DNA of 64,000 nucleotides from Brachynemurus nebulosus (lineage: Eukaryota > Arthropoda > Insecta > Neuroptera > Myrmeleontidae): positions 30,496,108 to 30,560,107 of the forward strand of contig JAPWDM010000005.1 in NCBI GenBank assembly GCA_035578155.1, read 5' to 3'. The notes beneath the pieces are model-generated. The model ran no database searches and was not told the origin of the DNA. It was given only the letters and a program-made list of their open reading frames with translations. This document shows, piece after piece, positions 23,556-35,549 of the stretch. How positions within the stretch are numbered: position 1 is the stretch's first letter; every line of letters starts with the position of its first letter. The position numbers and the translations under genes are program-made.

Positions 23556-24068
23556 TGTCGTGTCGAGCGATTGGAGGTGATAAACCAGTGATCCTTTGAT
23601 CCCTTGATGTCGTCTTGAACAATTACGGAAAGTGGACCAATGATCTTCGATGCTTCCAGTTAGCAACTACGTTGACAATTTATTGGGCAGCTTGATATGC
23701 AGTTGCTGTCACCAGTTAATCAATTATTTTATTTGAGGATTAACACTCAAAGATGTATTATTTTTAAGTATAATCTTTTGATATAGTTTATCTTCGATTT
23801 TACTATTTTTCACTTTGATTCGAATTTATCAAATAACAACAATTAAATTTAAGTAATAATTAAATTTATTATTTCAAAAACCAAAAATTACAATATCCGG
23901 GCTTACTTTTGATGATACAAAAAATGAACAATATTGATTAGTTACATTGTCTTATATATACAAAATATTTATTTAATTAAGTGACGTATGAGGGTTGGAA
24001 AGTTGTTTTTCATGGTCAAAGGACAAGTAATCGAATGTTTAGGAATTTGGTGAAAGCGTAGCACCATA
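23556..24068 (-). repeat. 5' LTR of the errantivirus
   Basis: This 513-bp LTR lies upstream in the coding sense. In that sense it starts TATGGTGCTACGC and ends GACACGACA. A TATATATAAG box-like sequence (23951-23960 complement) sits about 110 nt from its start and could be the core promoter. It is followed by the host duplication GTAC at 24069-24072. By reading it is identical to the 3' LTR. Confidence 0.95.
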
Positions 24069-24568
24069 GTACACCTTGTTTAAAAAAATTCTGTCCTTTG
24101 AAACTTTTTGTAAAAACATTTCAACTAAAAATTTTGTTTGACATACAATAGTTTTGAGAAATTTCTTTGAAAATGATTTCAAATTTTTTTAATTTTCACC
24201 CTTTTCTTTACAGATGAATTTTAAAGTTTTTCTAACGTTTCTTCAAAGAAATATTTTTCTCTATATTGTTTAAAACCTTGAAATTCATACCCAAGAAAGG
24301 CGTTTTGGTAATAAGTTAACTTTTTAACTTTCAAATCTTTTTTGAAGTACAGTTTTGTTTACAAAATTACAAAATTTAATTTAAAATTTGAAACCTTGAC
24401 AATAAATCGATCAGTAAAAATAGTAAACCAAATAAAAGTAATGAAAGTGATTCCCAGTGGATGAAATTTTACAGAAAAGCATACTTTAAATGTTCAAGCT
24501 CAAATAAACTCAGGAAATTTTACTTTTTTATTTATTTCTTTAAATAAATTATGTAAATAATGATTTTA

Positions 24569-24899
24569 TAGTCCAGTCGCCGCAGCCATTCTAAATACTA
24601 AAAGCAAAATACGAATAATGAAAATAATGAATTCTGATTGTAAATACACATTAAAAATTTTGCTTACGATTGACCAAAAATATATCTATGTTATTTAAAA
24701 CATATTATCGGTAGCTGGAAAATAGCTACATTTTGTGATTTTGTAATCATGCATTAATTTAGTACAATTCCCAACACTTGTCAATATTTCAGTTACAATA
24801 TGTGAAACAGAAAACTTCTTCAATCCTGAATTAAGCCATATATACTTTTGTGAGTACAACTTTGTGACCTCATACTATTCGTCTTGTGTGACTGGACTA
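24569..24899. mobile_element. Short TA-flanked MITE
   Basis: The left end TAGTCCAGTCGC and the right end GTGACTGGACTA are inverted copies flanked by TA (24567-24568 and 24900-24901). The element is 331 bp and non-coding. The TIR agreement is short, so the call is moderate. Confidence 0.55.
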
Positions 24900-26153
24900 T
24901 AACTATTGATTGTGGTCAGTTGTTCAATTATAAGCTTCTACAAATAAAATTATAATTTTTGATAAAATTCCATAATATAATTAATAATATTAATTTGTAC
25001 TTGAAAAAATAAAAATTCATTTTATATTTTTTTGTCAAAAATCAGTTGATTTATTATAAAATTTATGTCACAGTACGTACAGTAGATAATATTATAAAAT
25101 AATTTCATATAATAAAATTAAAACTCATATCAGTATCAATTTTCATTCCAGATTTCAACAATCAGATAACAGCAAAAAAAAATTAATTAAACCTTTTAAT
25201 CATACAAACAAATCACACAATTGTTATATTCATTTATCAACGACATATAACATAATTTTATGTCTTTGTTCACACTATATGAATAAAAAAGGAGACAAAT
25301 AATCGTTAATGTTATGTATTTTTATCACAGCTCATTTAAATATGTAATATTCTGTTGGTAGTAGCATTGCACGGTAATACGCATGACAATTATTTTCAAT
25401 GTACATTGTCTGTTTGTTTTCCTTTATTACGTATTATAATTTGTGAGTTAGATAAAGATATACGTAATAATAATTTGTAGTAACGATTATGTGTATGATC
25501 TAATGTTCTCTGTTTCATTTGAAATATAAATATTTGACAAAGATAAAATATACGTTACTTCTATAAAGTGCACCAGAAATGTTTTTTTGATTTATTGTAA
25601 GAGCTCCGTTGATTTGAAGTAAAAATTTTACAAAATGCTATACACTGCAACAGAAATTTTTTTAGTCTGTTTTTTATTCATTTTTTTGGAATTTTTATTG
25701 TCGAAATATGAAAAAATTCACTGTTTAAGGTTTTTTTAGTTTCATATTCGATTATAGAAAAAAATCCAAGTATCCATTTCTCAAAATTTGTGCCAACCAG
25801 TATTATTTACTGCTTATCAATTTTAAGCAATCGAAAATTCGTTCTAGTACATTTCAGCGTTTTAAGAGAAGTTGGAGATTCAGTCAGAAAACCTTTCACC
25901 GATCCCCCGATACTATTTTTGACCAAAGGTCCTGCACATTTTCACTAACCGCCAATACATCGCCATGAAAGCATTTTGATATCTACTCTTTTGATAAAAA
26001 AAAAAAAGAAAAAAAAATACACAATTTAAGACATTTCTGGCCATATGCTTTTAAAAGTCTTAATAGGTACTGTTTTCATATGAGATCTAAAAATTTTTGA
26101 TTTCGTTTTAAAGTCATGTAATTAGTCCATTCCTTCGTTCAATAACTAAAGCA

Positions 26154-26787
26154 CAGCCAATTCTCGTTATCAGTCCGCTCGTTATGAGTCCGCCGATTTA
26201 TATTTCTATTATAAACAGTCCCCCTCCATGACTGAAAAAAATTCATTTCAGTCTCTCGTTATAAGACCGGAACATTGCTGTTGATATTTAATAGTGAAAC
26301 TCATAAATCATCCTGTCAGAATCTTTTTATTCACTAAAATAATTTTTTTATATGTCCGTGTTTACATAATACATGTGTAGTTGACCAAAACAAGTTTTGT
26401 TCGTTCATCGCGCAGATTATATTACAAACTTTGTTTGATTAGCAATATTATTTACAATTTCTACAAAAGATTTTAAAAATTTTTTAATAAAAATATGTGT
26501 TGACAGTATCGTTTAAACTTCTATCACACAAACTTTAGAACGCATTTAGAAAATATTAGTAAATGTATTTATTAAAACTAGGTAGATTTTGTGCCGCTTA
26601 TAACGAATGGTAATACTACACAACGTCCGGGCTATTTGATTATAAATAAGTACACACTCACACGCTTGAAAAATAGGGGAAGTACAAGTTATGGCGGTCT
26701 ACTACAAAGCACAATGGGGAGTACAGGAATTATTAGAATTATATTCTCCTACAGCCCCGTAAGCGGACTGATAACGAAAGTCGCCTG
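26154..26787. mobile_element. pogo/Tigger-like MITE
   Basis: The left TIR runs from CAGCCAATTC into CTCGTTATCAGTCCGCTC. The right TIR runs from GCGGACTGATAACGAAAG into TCGCCTG. TA follows the right end (26788-26789); the left flank has lost it. The motif CTCGTTAT.AGWCCG repeats internally near 26183 and 26252. The reading frame at 26591-26794 shows no transposase features. Confidence 0.65.
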
Positions 26788-27515
26788 TAAATGAAATAAT
26801 TTTTTTCTGATCCATCTTATATACTGTTTATATTCGAGCAGTTTATGTGACAAGAAACGACATACGTTCCAAACGAAATTACTCGTTGGCTAAATAAAGA
26901 TAAAATGACAAATTGCTTTTTATTTCCTATAGTTTTTTTCCCTCGCACATTTAAATAAAAGGAAATAATTTAATGGCGATTATAAGCATTTTCTCTCTTT
27001 CCTCTTTTTTCTTCGTTTTGATTAATTGTAGGCGTGTTTATGAACATAGAAAATGTAAAATATAAATATATTAATTTAATATTATATACCTACATACAAA
27101 TTATTTTAATTCTTATAATTATTGCAAAAAATTATAATGAATGTACAGATATATCGCAACTAATAGAACCAGATTTCGTCAAGTAAGGCTGGTCGTACAT
27201 TGGATGCGGAAACGTGCGAAATTTAATTCGAACGAATACGCATGAAAACGAACGAACGATCCCAACAGCTGTGAAGCTATACATCCTCGTCCATTGAAAG
27301 CGTCTCGTTCGTCCGTTTCCGTGCGTATAATTACAAGGTGCGAACAAATCCAATTTTGTTTGGATTTTTTCGCGCGAAGAAAACCGTTTCATGAGATTTT
27401 TATTTTTATTGAATTGAAACTGAAGGTAACTTACGATTATATCTGTGTACCTTTGCATATTACGTGCCATAAATTGTTTTTTACGTATTTTTATAGTATC
27501 TATAGCTTGAGAAAA

Positions 27516-27719
27516 TTAAATACCCCTGTCGCAGCATCCTGCATAACATAGCGAATTTCCATTTACAAAAGTACGTTTTTCTCGGAAACTAGTTGATATA
27601 GAGTAATTGTAAATAAAAAAACCTTCTTTATGTGAATTTTCCGCCTCATTCCGCCAAATCTTTTTCACGAAAAATGTCCAAAACACCGTAAACGTTTTCA
27701 CGAAATTTCACACTTAGTA

Positions 27720-27798
<79 letters not shown>

Positions 27799-28036
27799 GT
27801 GTCCGCACGATAACTCAAGAACGAAACATCTTATTTTTAAGAAATTTCGTGAAAACGTTTACAGTGTTTTGGACATTTTTCGTGAAAAAGATTTGGCGGA
27901 ATGAGGCGGAAAATTCACATAAAGAAGATTTTTTTTATTTACAATTACTCTATATCAACTAGTTTCCGAGAAAAACGTACTTTTGTAAATGGAAATTCGC
28001 TATGTTATGCAGGATGCTGCGACAGGGGTATTTTAG
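27516..28036. repeat. Foldback: ~195-bp inverted arms around a (TA)n loop
   Basis: The left arm 27516-27709 and right arm 27841-28036 are inverse complements at high identity, sharing for example TACCCCTGTCGCAGCATCCT and AACGTTTTCACGAAATTTC. The loop is (TA)n (27723-27795) plus GTGTCCGCACGATAACTC. The reading frames in the arms are mirror images, as expected from a palindrome, and are not genes. Confidence 0.85.
27723..27795. repeat. (TA)n microsatellite in foldback loop
   Basis: This is a pure TA run of about 73 bp between the arms of the foldback. It adjoins an inverted GAGTTATCGTGC-type segment (27796-27820). Confidence 0.97.
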
Positions 28037-28353
28037 TTTCAGAATAAATCAATTTGGCACCAACAAACTCAAAAAATCATTTTATTTAAAAGCAATATTT
28101 TAAACAAATATGAGTCTCCACCCACCGCCGGAGGTTTCTAGAACCGCCTCGGTAGTGGATGGTGGGTCCAGAACTTGTTTTCTTATTTTCTCAAAAACTA
28201 GCTAACCTAGAATAATAGTTCAAAAACCTTTTTTATGTGATTTTTTTCCGTCTTGGCAATGGTGTAAAAAAATGTGGCGAAAACTCTTAAATTATACCAA
28301 ATTTTGGCAAAAAACTAATTTTTTGCAAGAACAAAAACCATGTTCCTGGCATC

Positions 28354-28477
28354 CGACGTGCTTGGCTGAAGAACTCATCCAAGATTTTTGGACTTTCAAC
28401 GTTGTCACCAAATTTCGTAAAGCTAGCAGTTTTTCCTGAAGAGCTATCGTGCTGATACATATATACATACATAAACC

Positions 28478-28554
<77 letters not shown>

Positions 28555-28710
28555 TTTAGTGAATATTATTTTTGGGTTCTAGGGGCCTCAAAACAAATTT
28601 CTGCCATAGTCGCGGGCTGAACTTCCACCATGAGCAAGGCTGGAATAGCGAGTTTCCATTCTGGAAATTCGCTAAAAGAAAAATATTGACGAATATTGGG
28701 CTACTGGACG
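28354..28710. repeat. Dispersed repeat copy carrying a (TA)n tract
   Basis: This copy is diverged from 10063-10290 but keeps the same block order, interrupted by (TA)n at 28488-28552. It includes GAGCTATCGTGCTGATACAT immediately before the microsatellite and AAATTTTAGTGAATATTA after it. The overlapping minus-strand frames show no family features. Confidence 0.65.
28488..28552. repeat. (TA)n microsatellite
   Basis: This run of about 65 bp of TA repeats follows several ACATACAT units, inside the repeat at 28354-28710. Confidence 0.95.
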
Positions 28711-29380
28711 GGCAGTAGACATACGAATCGTAGACGTTTGAGGAACCGCTATACGACATTTTCAAATTTTCTTAAAATATTCATATTTAGTTAAAGCAAT
28801 AACAGTTAAACCATATGGCTCTTATTTTATTTTCTCTGAAAATGTTTTATAGTGGTTTTTGAAACTAGACGATTCATATCGTTTCCGAAAAACGACAAAC
28901 GTGCGTAATCGTCTGAATCAAATATCGCAGTTGTCCGCAACCAATGGACGACCAGCCTAAGTGACAGAAGGGGAAATCTAAAGCAACCATAACATATAAC
29001 ATACATAATAATGTCTTATAGATTTGCATATAAAGTTTTTATATTTTTCGATGACATTTATAATACGAATATAATTAAATTATAATAAAAGTCTAAATAT
29101 CAATTTTATTCGAAAGATAGCTTTTGTACTTCTTGTGGACACTATTTTCTTAATTCATATTAGGCCTCTTTACCTTGTTGTATATAACAGACACAAGGTA
29201 TCGGACACTTTTAGTTACGGAATATCTGTAGCCGTCAGCAATTTATAACAGTGTACAAAAAATTGTAACATTTCTAATAGGATAAAATAAACAACAGTCT
29301 TTTTATGTAGACCAGTGTACTTTTTTATTAAAACAAAATAAAAGTATTATTTACATAATGTGTTAATTATTCAACGTCAA

Positions 29381-30728
29381 CAGTGGCGGTTATTCCAGGT
29401 ATGCGGGGTAGGCGCCGCTTACCCTAGCTGTTTCTTAAAAACTGAAATAAATTTATAACGAAAATAACATTGTTTACAAAATAATTTAAATATACAATTT
29501 CCATAAGATTTACCTTACATTATTGCATATATATTGCACATTAGAATGCATATATTATACCAATTATACATACCTAATTATGATATACCTAAAATGCATA
29601 AATATGGTCCACAGTACGTGTTACATATAGACATGATCAACAATAGACCTGGTAGCCAGTCTATGTAGCTGTGTATAGGACGTACATACGCATATGTACC
29701 TACTCAGCTATGCGATCATCATCTGAGCATATCCGTGTGTACTGAATCTGCATATGTATATTATGTATCTGTGCAGTTGTATTAGTGGTTTATTATACTG
29801 GTAGTCCTTTGGCATGGTAGGCACCAGGATCGGCGCATATCGTATATTCGATAACAGTCGATGTAATGGCTATACTGAATCTACATATGTATATGTATAT
29901 GTGCAGCTGTATTAGTGGCTTATAATACCGTATAGTTCTTTTCCATCGTAGGCACCAGGCTCGGCGCTTATCGTATATTCGATAACAGCCGAACTAACCA
30001 AATCTTAACTTGTGCTCTAATCACCTCAGCTTTTAAATTTTTTAGCATGCTTCCTATACTTATAAATTTATCGTTGCTGTCAACTGTGATTTGATTATTA
30101 AGATTTTATTACCTACTGTCTTTTTTTTAAATGACTAAAAAACAACGGTTGCGTTATTAACACAACATAAAGTAATTAACACAACTTTTTTTAAGGAATA
30201 TTGACGAAAATAATTTTTCTTTAGACTATTGAAGGTAATTTAAATCGTGTTTATTTAGCCTCATAAAAATATTGCTGGTGTTTTACTTTGACTGTGAAAG
30301 AAAAGTTATTCCATATTTTTATATTTTTCCTGAATCTTATATTTTCTACAACTCAGTTTGTTACAAAAAAGCGTTTGCACATCATTTTCCAAACTTCTTT
30401 TGATAAATATTCTAAAATTAGGTGGTTGTTTGATACCAAAAAAGCTTTTCTCTTGTATGTTATTCAGGCCCGGACTTAGCCTAAGTGGCGCCCGGGGCAA
30501 GGTCAAAAAATGGCGCCTCTGTAAAAAAAGTATTTCCTTTTTTCCTCCCAAAAAGCAAGTGACGAGCAAAAGAAGAAAAAAACCTCACATACCTAATTTT
30601 GGCGCCCCTCAAAACCTGCCGCCCGGGTCACGTGACCCGCCTGCTATTTTAGTACCTCTTTACACATTAAGTGTGATTTACCTTTTTGAAAGCGCATACC
30701 CAGTCTTAAAGCTCACGAGCCGCCACTG
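29381..30728. mobile_element. hAT-type non-autonomous element, copy 1 (1348 bp)
   Basis: It starts CAGTGGCGGTTATTCC and ends CGAGCCGCCACTG. It is flanked by a perfect 8-bp TSD AACGTCAA (29373-29380 and 30729-30736). A second, inverted copy of identical length lies at 31580-32927. The right third begins at a further hAT-like end (CAGGCCCGGACTTAGCC, 30468) and is GC-rich, with GGCGCC runs. The open frame at 30358-30729 is repeated in the other copy but has no recognisable domain. Confidence 0.9.
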
Positions 30729-31030
30729 AACGTCAATTATTTTGTGCAGAATATGAATTACTTAGCGTTACAGAAAAACATTACAATGTAACGAGTGCTT
30801 AATGATTGAAATTACTGTAGTTATTTTTATTTTTTATTTTTATTATTTCTATAAAAATTATAACTTTGAACGAGTGAAAGAGAAGTATGTATTCTGATTA
30901 TATTTAATTAAATTGTAAATACATATTAATAATTATAAATTACTGAAGTAAGAAAAAAGTAAGAATATATTAACAGCGTTTTAGTTTATTATTATTTTTA
31001 TTATATTTTATTATTTTATATTTAAGTATA

Positions 31031-33211
31031 GGGTAAGTGCGGGAGAGATGCCGCAGTACCCATAGTTCGTCCGTTGATTGATAGATAGCGCTATTAATGA
31101 TTTATATGTTTAAAAAAAGTTACTAACTTAAGCTGTATATGGTAACATTTATGATTAGTCCATCAGTTTAGTAATTATCCGATTTTTTATAACTGAAAAG
31201 TAAGTTCTTTAACATAATACCTATTTTATCAAGCATTTAATTCATTAGAATTTAAGAATGTATATTTCATTGTTTTAATGAAAATGAGTTTTGTTATTAA
31301 TTTAGGTATAATTTAAAAGTACTGTATAAAATTTTAGGTTAGAATTCCGCACTATGCTTGCTATAGCTTCTTTTTTAGACTTTAAATTATGCCACGTAAA
31401 TACAAATGATCCATTAACGGATCAGGAAGAGCCCTCATATTAGTGAAGATAACGAAAATAATGATGATTGCCTGTGTATTGAATGTTTTGAAAAGTACTC
31501 AGAAACAAAAAAAGTTGACTGGTTAAGATGTATAAAGAGCCAAAAATGGTAACATACGACATGCATCATGTATGGAGATCAGTAGCGGCTCGTGAGCTTT
31601 AAGACTGGGTATGCGCTTTCAAAAAGGTAAATCACACTTAATGTGTAAAGAGGTACTAAAATAGCAGGCGGGTCACGTGTCCCGGGCGGCAGGTTTTGAG
31701 GGGCGCCAAAATTAGGTATGTGAGGCTTTTTTCTTCTTTTGCTCGTCACTTGCTTTTTGGGAGGAAAAAAGGAAATACTTTTTCTACAGAGGCGCCATTT
31801 TTTTGACCTTGCCCCGGGCGCCACTTAGGCTAAATCCGGGCCTGAATAACATACAAGAGAAAAGCTTTTTTGGTATCAAACAACCACCTAATTTTAGAAT
31901 ATTTATCAAAAGAAGTTTGGAAAATGATGTGCAAACGCTTTTGTGTAACAAACTGAGTTGTAGAAAATATAAGATTCAGGAAAAATATAAAAATATGGAA
32001 TAACTTTTCTTTCACAGTCAAAGTAAAACACCAGCAATATTTTTATGAGGCTAAATAAACACGATTTAAATTACCTTCAATAGTCTAAAGAAAAATTATT
32101 TTCGTCAATATTCCTTAAAAAAAGTTGTGTTAATTACTTTATGTTGTGTTAATAACGCAACCGTTGTTTTTTAGTCATTTAAAAAAAGACAGTAGGTAAT
32201 AAAATCTTAATAATCAAATCACAGTTGACAGCAACGATAAATTTATAAGTATAGGAAGCATGCTAAAAAATTTAAAAGCTGAGGTGATTAGAGCACAAGT
32301 TAAGATTTGGTTAGTTCGGCTGTTATCGAATATACGATAAGCGCCGAGCCTGGTGCCTACGATGGAAAAGAACTATACGGTATTATAAGCCACTAATACA
32401 GCTGCACATATACATATACATATGTAGATTCAGTATAGCCATTACATCGACTGTTATCGAATATACGATATGCGCCGATCCTGGTGCCTACCATGCCAAA
32501 GGACTACCAGTATTATAAACCACTAATACAACTGCACAGATACATAATATACATATGCAGATTCAGTACACACGGATATGCTCAGATGATGATCGCATAG
32601 CTGAGTAGGTACATATGCGTATGTACGTCCTATACACAGCTACATAGACTGGCTACAGGGTCTATTGTTGATCGTGTCTATATATAACACGTACTGTGGA
32701 CCATATTTATGCATTTTAGGTATATCATAATTAGGTATGTATAATTGGTATAATATATGCATTCTAATGTGCAATATATATGCAATAATGTAAGGTAAAT
32801 CTTATGGAAATTGTATATTTAAATTATTTTGTAAACAATGTTATTTTCGTTATAAATTTATTTCAGTTTTTAAGAAACAGCTAGGGTAAGCGGCGCCTAC
32901 CCCGCATACCTGGAATAACCGCCACTGATGGAGATGTGTGTAAAATGCAAAATTTTTAGTATGAACTATGCGGCGACTCTCCTTCTTCGATGCGGCATCT
33001 CTCCCATTGGTGTGGGAGAGACGCCGCTTTGCAGGCTCTACAAAAATGTTAATTATAAATCCTTTATGACTCAAAATTTAAAATTATTTATAAATAATTT
33101 TAAAGAACAATGTCTACATTTATTGTGTACCAAATTTCAAATCAATTAAATGCATACTTTAAGAATTATCAAGTGTTTTCAAAATGTGCGGCCACTCTCC
33201 CGCATTCACCC
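31031..33211. mobile_element. GCGGCATCTCTCCC-type MITE, copy A, split by a hAT element
   Basis: The ends are GGGTAAGTGCGGGAGAG (left) and ACTCTCCCGCATTCACCC (right), flanked by TA at 31029-31030 and 33212-33213. The orientation is opposite to copies B and C. The copy at 31580-32927, plus its 8-bp TSD, interrupts it. Without that insertion the length is about 825 bp. No gene is inside. Confidence 0.85.
31580..32927. mobile_element. hAT-type non-autonomous element, copy 2 (1348 bp), nested
   Basis: This is an inverse copy of 29381-30728 with the same length. It starts CAGTAGCGGCTCGTGAGC and ends AATAACCGCCACTG. It has its own perfect 8-bp TSD ATGGAGAT (31572-31579 and 32928-32935). It is inserted within MITE copy A, so it is younger than that MITE. 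Confidence 0.9.
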
Positions 33212-33995
33212 TACTTAAAGTTTTGCAATTAATCACAACATAGTAATATATATATTATGTAATAAATAATTCCATAATTTTTAATTTTTTAATTCCTTTA
33301 ACCGCTTGATGTAGAATGATTAACCGCTTATTTAAGGAGATTAAACTACTACAGAAAAAGAGTTCTGAGTACTGCGACTCAGTTAAGAGGTATTTGAGCA
33401 ACTCAAATTAGTTGCACAAATTTTCTTCTTCTTCAGTGAGTGGGTACGGTACGCAACTACCCTGTTGCATTCTCTCCCACTCTGTTAACAGTACTCTGAC
33501 GCTTATTTCCTTCCGCGTTTGATCGAAGCGCATCCGAACGAGGGTAACCATTATGTTACCAAATCTGGGTTCACATACTTGGATAGTTTTGCAAAAATGA
33601 TGAAAACCAGTTGAAATCAACAAAATGGGAACAATTTTAGATACGAGACTGTGTATTTAAGCGAATTTCCGAATGAAAAAAATCATGCTATATAGCCACT
33701 GTCACAATAAGACTTGAGTCCGGGATTATGATAGAAATTTATTTAAATGATAGAAATCAAAACGTCCTATTTTTACGAAATTTGATGAAAACATTGGATG
33801 AATTCTTCGGCTAGACAAGTCCGATGCCTAGAACCTAAAAAAAAACTGAGTTAAGCATGTAAAGTTTAAGGTGAAAATAATTAAGCTGATGTTAAAAATT
33901 AAATGAAAACATTTCTATAGTTTGCGAAACTTCAGTTCAAGCCAAACAAATTTCTGGTAATCGTGCAATTTGTTTAGATTGTCAACAAATTTGGT

Positions 33996-34364
33996 GCAGA
34001 CTTTATTATGCGGTTTTAAAAAAAAAAATAGCTATTAAAGTGCATAATGTGAATCAAAAACAAGAGGAAGTAAGAAGCCTAAACATTAAGTATAGTAATT
34101 TACTTTGATAAAATTACTTATTGATCAGTAGGTGTATTACATAAGATTTGCATCATTAAGCTTTTTTATTTATAGATGTATTTATCACAATTTTTACAAT
34201 ATTATAAAAATGAAATAAAATCTTCTCATGTATAAATTAATGCTTTATCTTGTTTAAAAAAGTAACTTCTAAGGAATCGAGAAGTTTTGAACGTTTTGAG
34301 TTATGCATTTTCTATGATTTTTTTTTATGCGGTCCCGATCCACCGCATAAAAAAGGTTCAGCTC
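33996..34364. mobile_element. pogo-like MITE, TTTTTTATGCGG family, copy 1
   Basis: The left end is diverged (CAGACTTTATTATGCGG). The right end is GCATAAAAAAGGTTCAGCTC followed by TA. A hairpin TTTTTTATGCGG..CCGCATAAAAAA lies at the right end. The middle is alignable with 41990-42200, sharing AATATTATAAAAATGAAATA. Confidence 0.6.
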
Positions 34365-35324
34365 TAACAATAGACTTACAATATGTGTTAAAAGTGCAAA
34401 AGATTGTACATAGGTAATATGTTTGCTTATTTTTGTAAGATAGTGTACACTATAGTTCTTTCAATTTATCTAGGATACATTGTAGTATATATTTTAAAGA
34501 ATCTCTGATGAAAATAATGTTGATAATTACTGGTTTTGCCGGATAAAGTGACCGACAGTGGTGTGGGTGGTGTAAAGGTTTGTGACCACAAATACATCAT
34601 TTGGTGGTTAAGCCTATCGTAGATTAGTTGACAAGTTGGATTTTAATTAGTAATTAAATCCTGTAAAGTTATAAATGAGTTTAGATAATAATTTTAGTCA
34701 AACTGGCAATAAAATCCTAAGTAGTCATCGATTCGCATCTTATGGTCGCCGCATTCAAATTTTGATTTAAAGCCTAAGCCGTCACAGTAGGGGAAAGATT
34801 GTAACTGGTGTGTTTTTGGGCATTCAATCGCGCTAGCCCTTGTACTCAACTTCTTAAATTTATTACAAATTCGATGCATGCTTTTATGGCTTTGGTTGTT
34901 TGCTGAAAAAACACGATATTTATGTTCGCTGAAACAGCACGCGCTGTACGAGCACGTAGTCTTCTAATCACAAATTCCAACTTAAAACAAGTGAAGTCAA
35001 CTTAGACTTTTAGCCTGATATTTGTAATCATTTAAAATATTTATTAATTACTTTAACATTTTAATTGTTGAATTACCTATATTAACTTATTATTGCAAAG
35101 AAATGAAGACTTTGAATTCCAAATTGTTATATAAAGTTACATAAAGTGGAATTAGTAATATCTTTAAATTCTCGAGTTGTATAAACTGCTTGGTTATCGA
35201 TATTAAAAATTACGGATTTTAAATTATTGGTTTTTTTGTAATATTCATTTTCAACTTTATATACTTACAAATTATCCTAGTAGAAATTAAATGTAAACTG
35301 CGTCTCGCATTAAAGAGAAGATGT

Positions 35325-35448
35325 GTTTGATTGATTATCGGATTGGAGTGGCACTCGAACAATCGGTCGGTGGCCTAATTGGTAAGGCGCTTGGCTAGCA
35401 ACCAAGAGATCGCGAGTCCCAGCCGATCCAATTTGATAATTTTTCAAA
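35325..35448. repeat. Inverted arms flanking a tRNA-like core
   Basis: Left arm GTTTGATTGATTATCGGATT and right arm (complement) GTTTGAAAAATTATCAAATT followed by GGATCGG match imperfectly over about 26 bp. They bracket the tRNA-like segment at 35365-35430. Nothing else is recognised nearby. Confidence 0.5.
35365..35430 (+). pseudogene. Degenerate tRNA-Ala(AGC)-like sequence
   Basis: The sequence shows a good A-box (TGGCCTAATTGG, 35371-35382) and a D-arm GGCC..GGC. A perfect 5-bp anticodon stem CTTGG/CCAAG (35390-35394 and 35402-35406) holds a 7-base loop CTAGCAA with AGC in the anticodon position. The T-arm is damaged: GCGAGTCCC replaces a full GGTTCGAATCC-type B-box, as if about six bases were deleted. 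The acceptor pairing is poor. It is therefore a tRNA pseudogene or the head of a tRNA-derived SINE, and is not expected to be functional. Confidence 0.6.
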
Positions 35449-35549
35449 CACTATGTAAATTTCAATTGGTAGAACCATCTTGAAATTTTCTGTTTGTCTT
35501 AAGAAATATAAAATAAGGATTAATTTAAAACAATTTACAAGGGTACAAC

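Larger units (their letters stand above)
16295..24068 (-). mobile_element. Complete errantivirus (env-bearing gypsy-type LTR element)
   Basis: This is a 7.77-kb provirus on the minus strand with two 513-bp LTRs, PBS, gag, pol, env and polypurine tract, flanked by the 4-bp duplication GTAC (16291-16294 and 24069-24072). All three large frames are open, and the LTRs read as identical, so insertion was probably recent. The order PR-RT-RNaseH-IN in pol and a furin-cleaved Env place it with insect errantiviruses (Metaviridae). It sits antisense inside the 37.8-kb intron of the T-box gene. Whether it is active cannot be judged from sequence alone. Confidence 0.95.

Noticed and set aside
23460..23666. 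Minus-strand frame crossing the 5' LTR and leader
   Set aside because: It is an out-of-frame shadow of the retroviral leader region.
30358..30729. 123-residue frame, repeated in inverse at 31579-32003
   Set aside because: It spans the terminus of a non-autonomous hAT element, has no domain, and is explained by the element being present twice.
33408..33623. 71-residue minus-strand frame in slightly GC-richer sequence
   Set aside because: It is short, unrecognised and without splice support; it could be a transposon scrap but cannot be supported as a gene.
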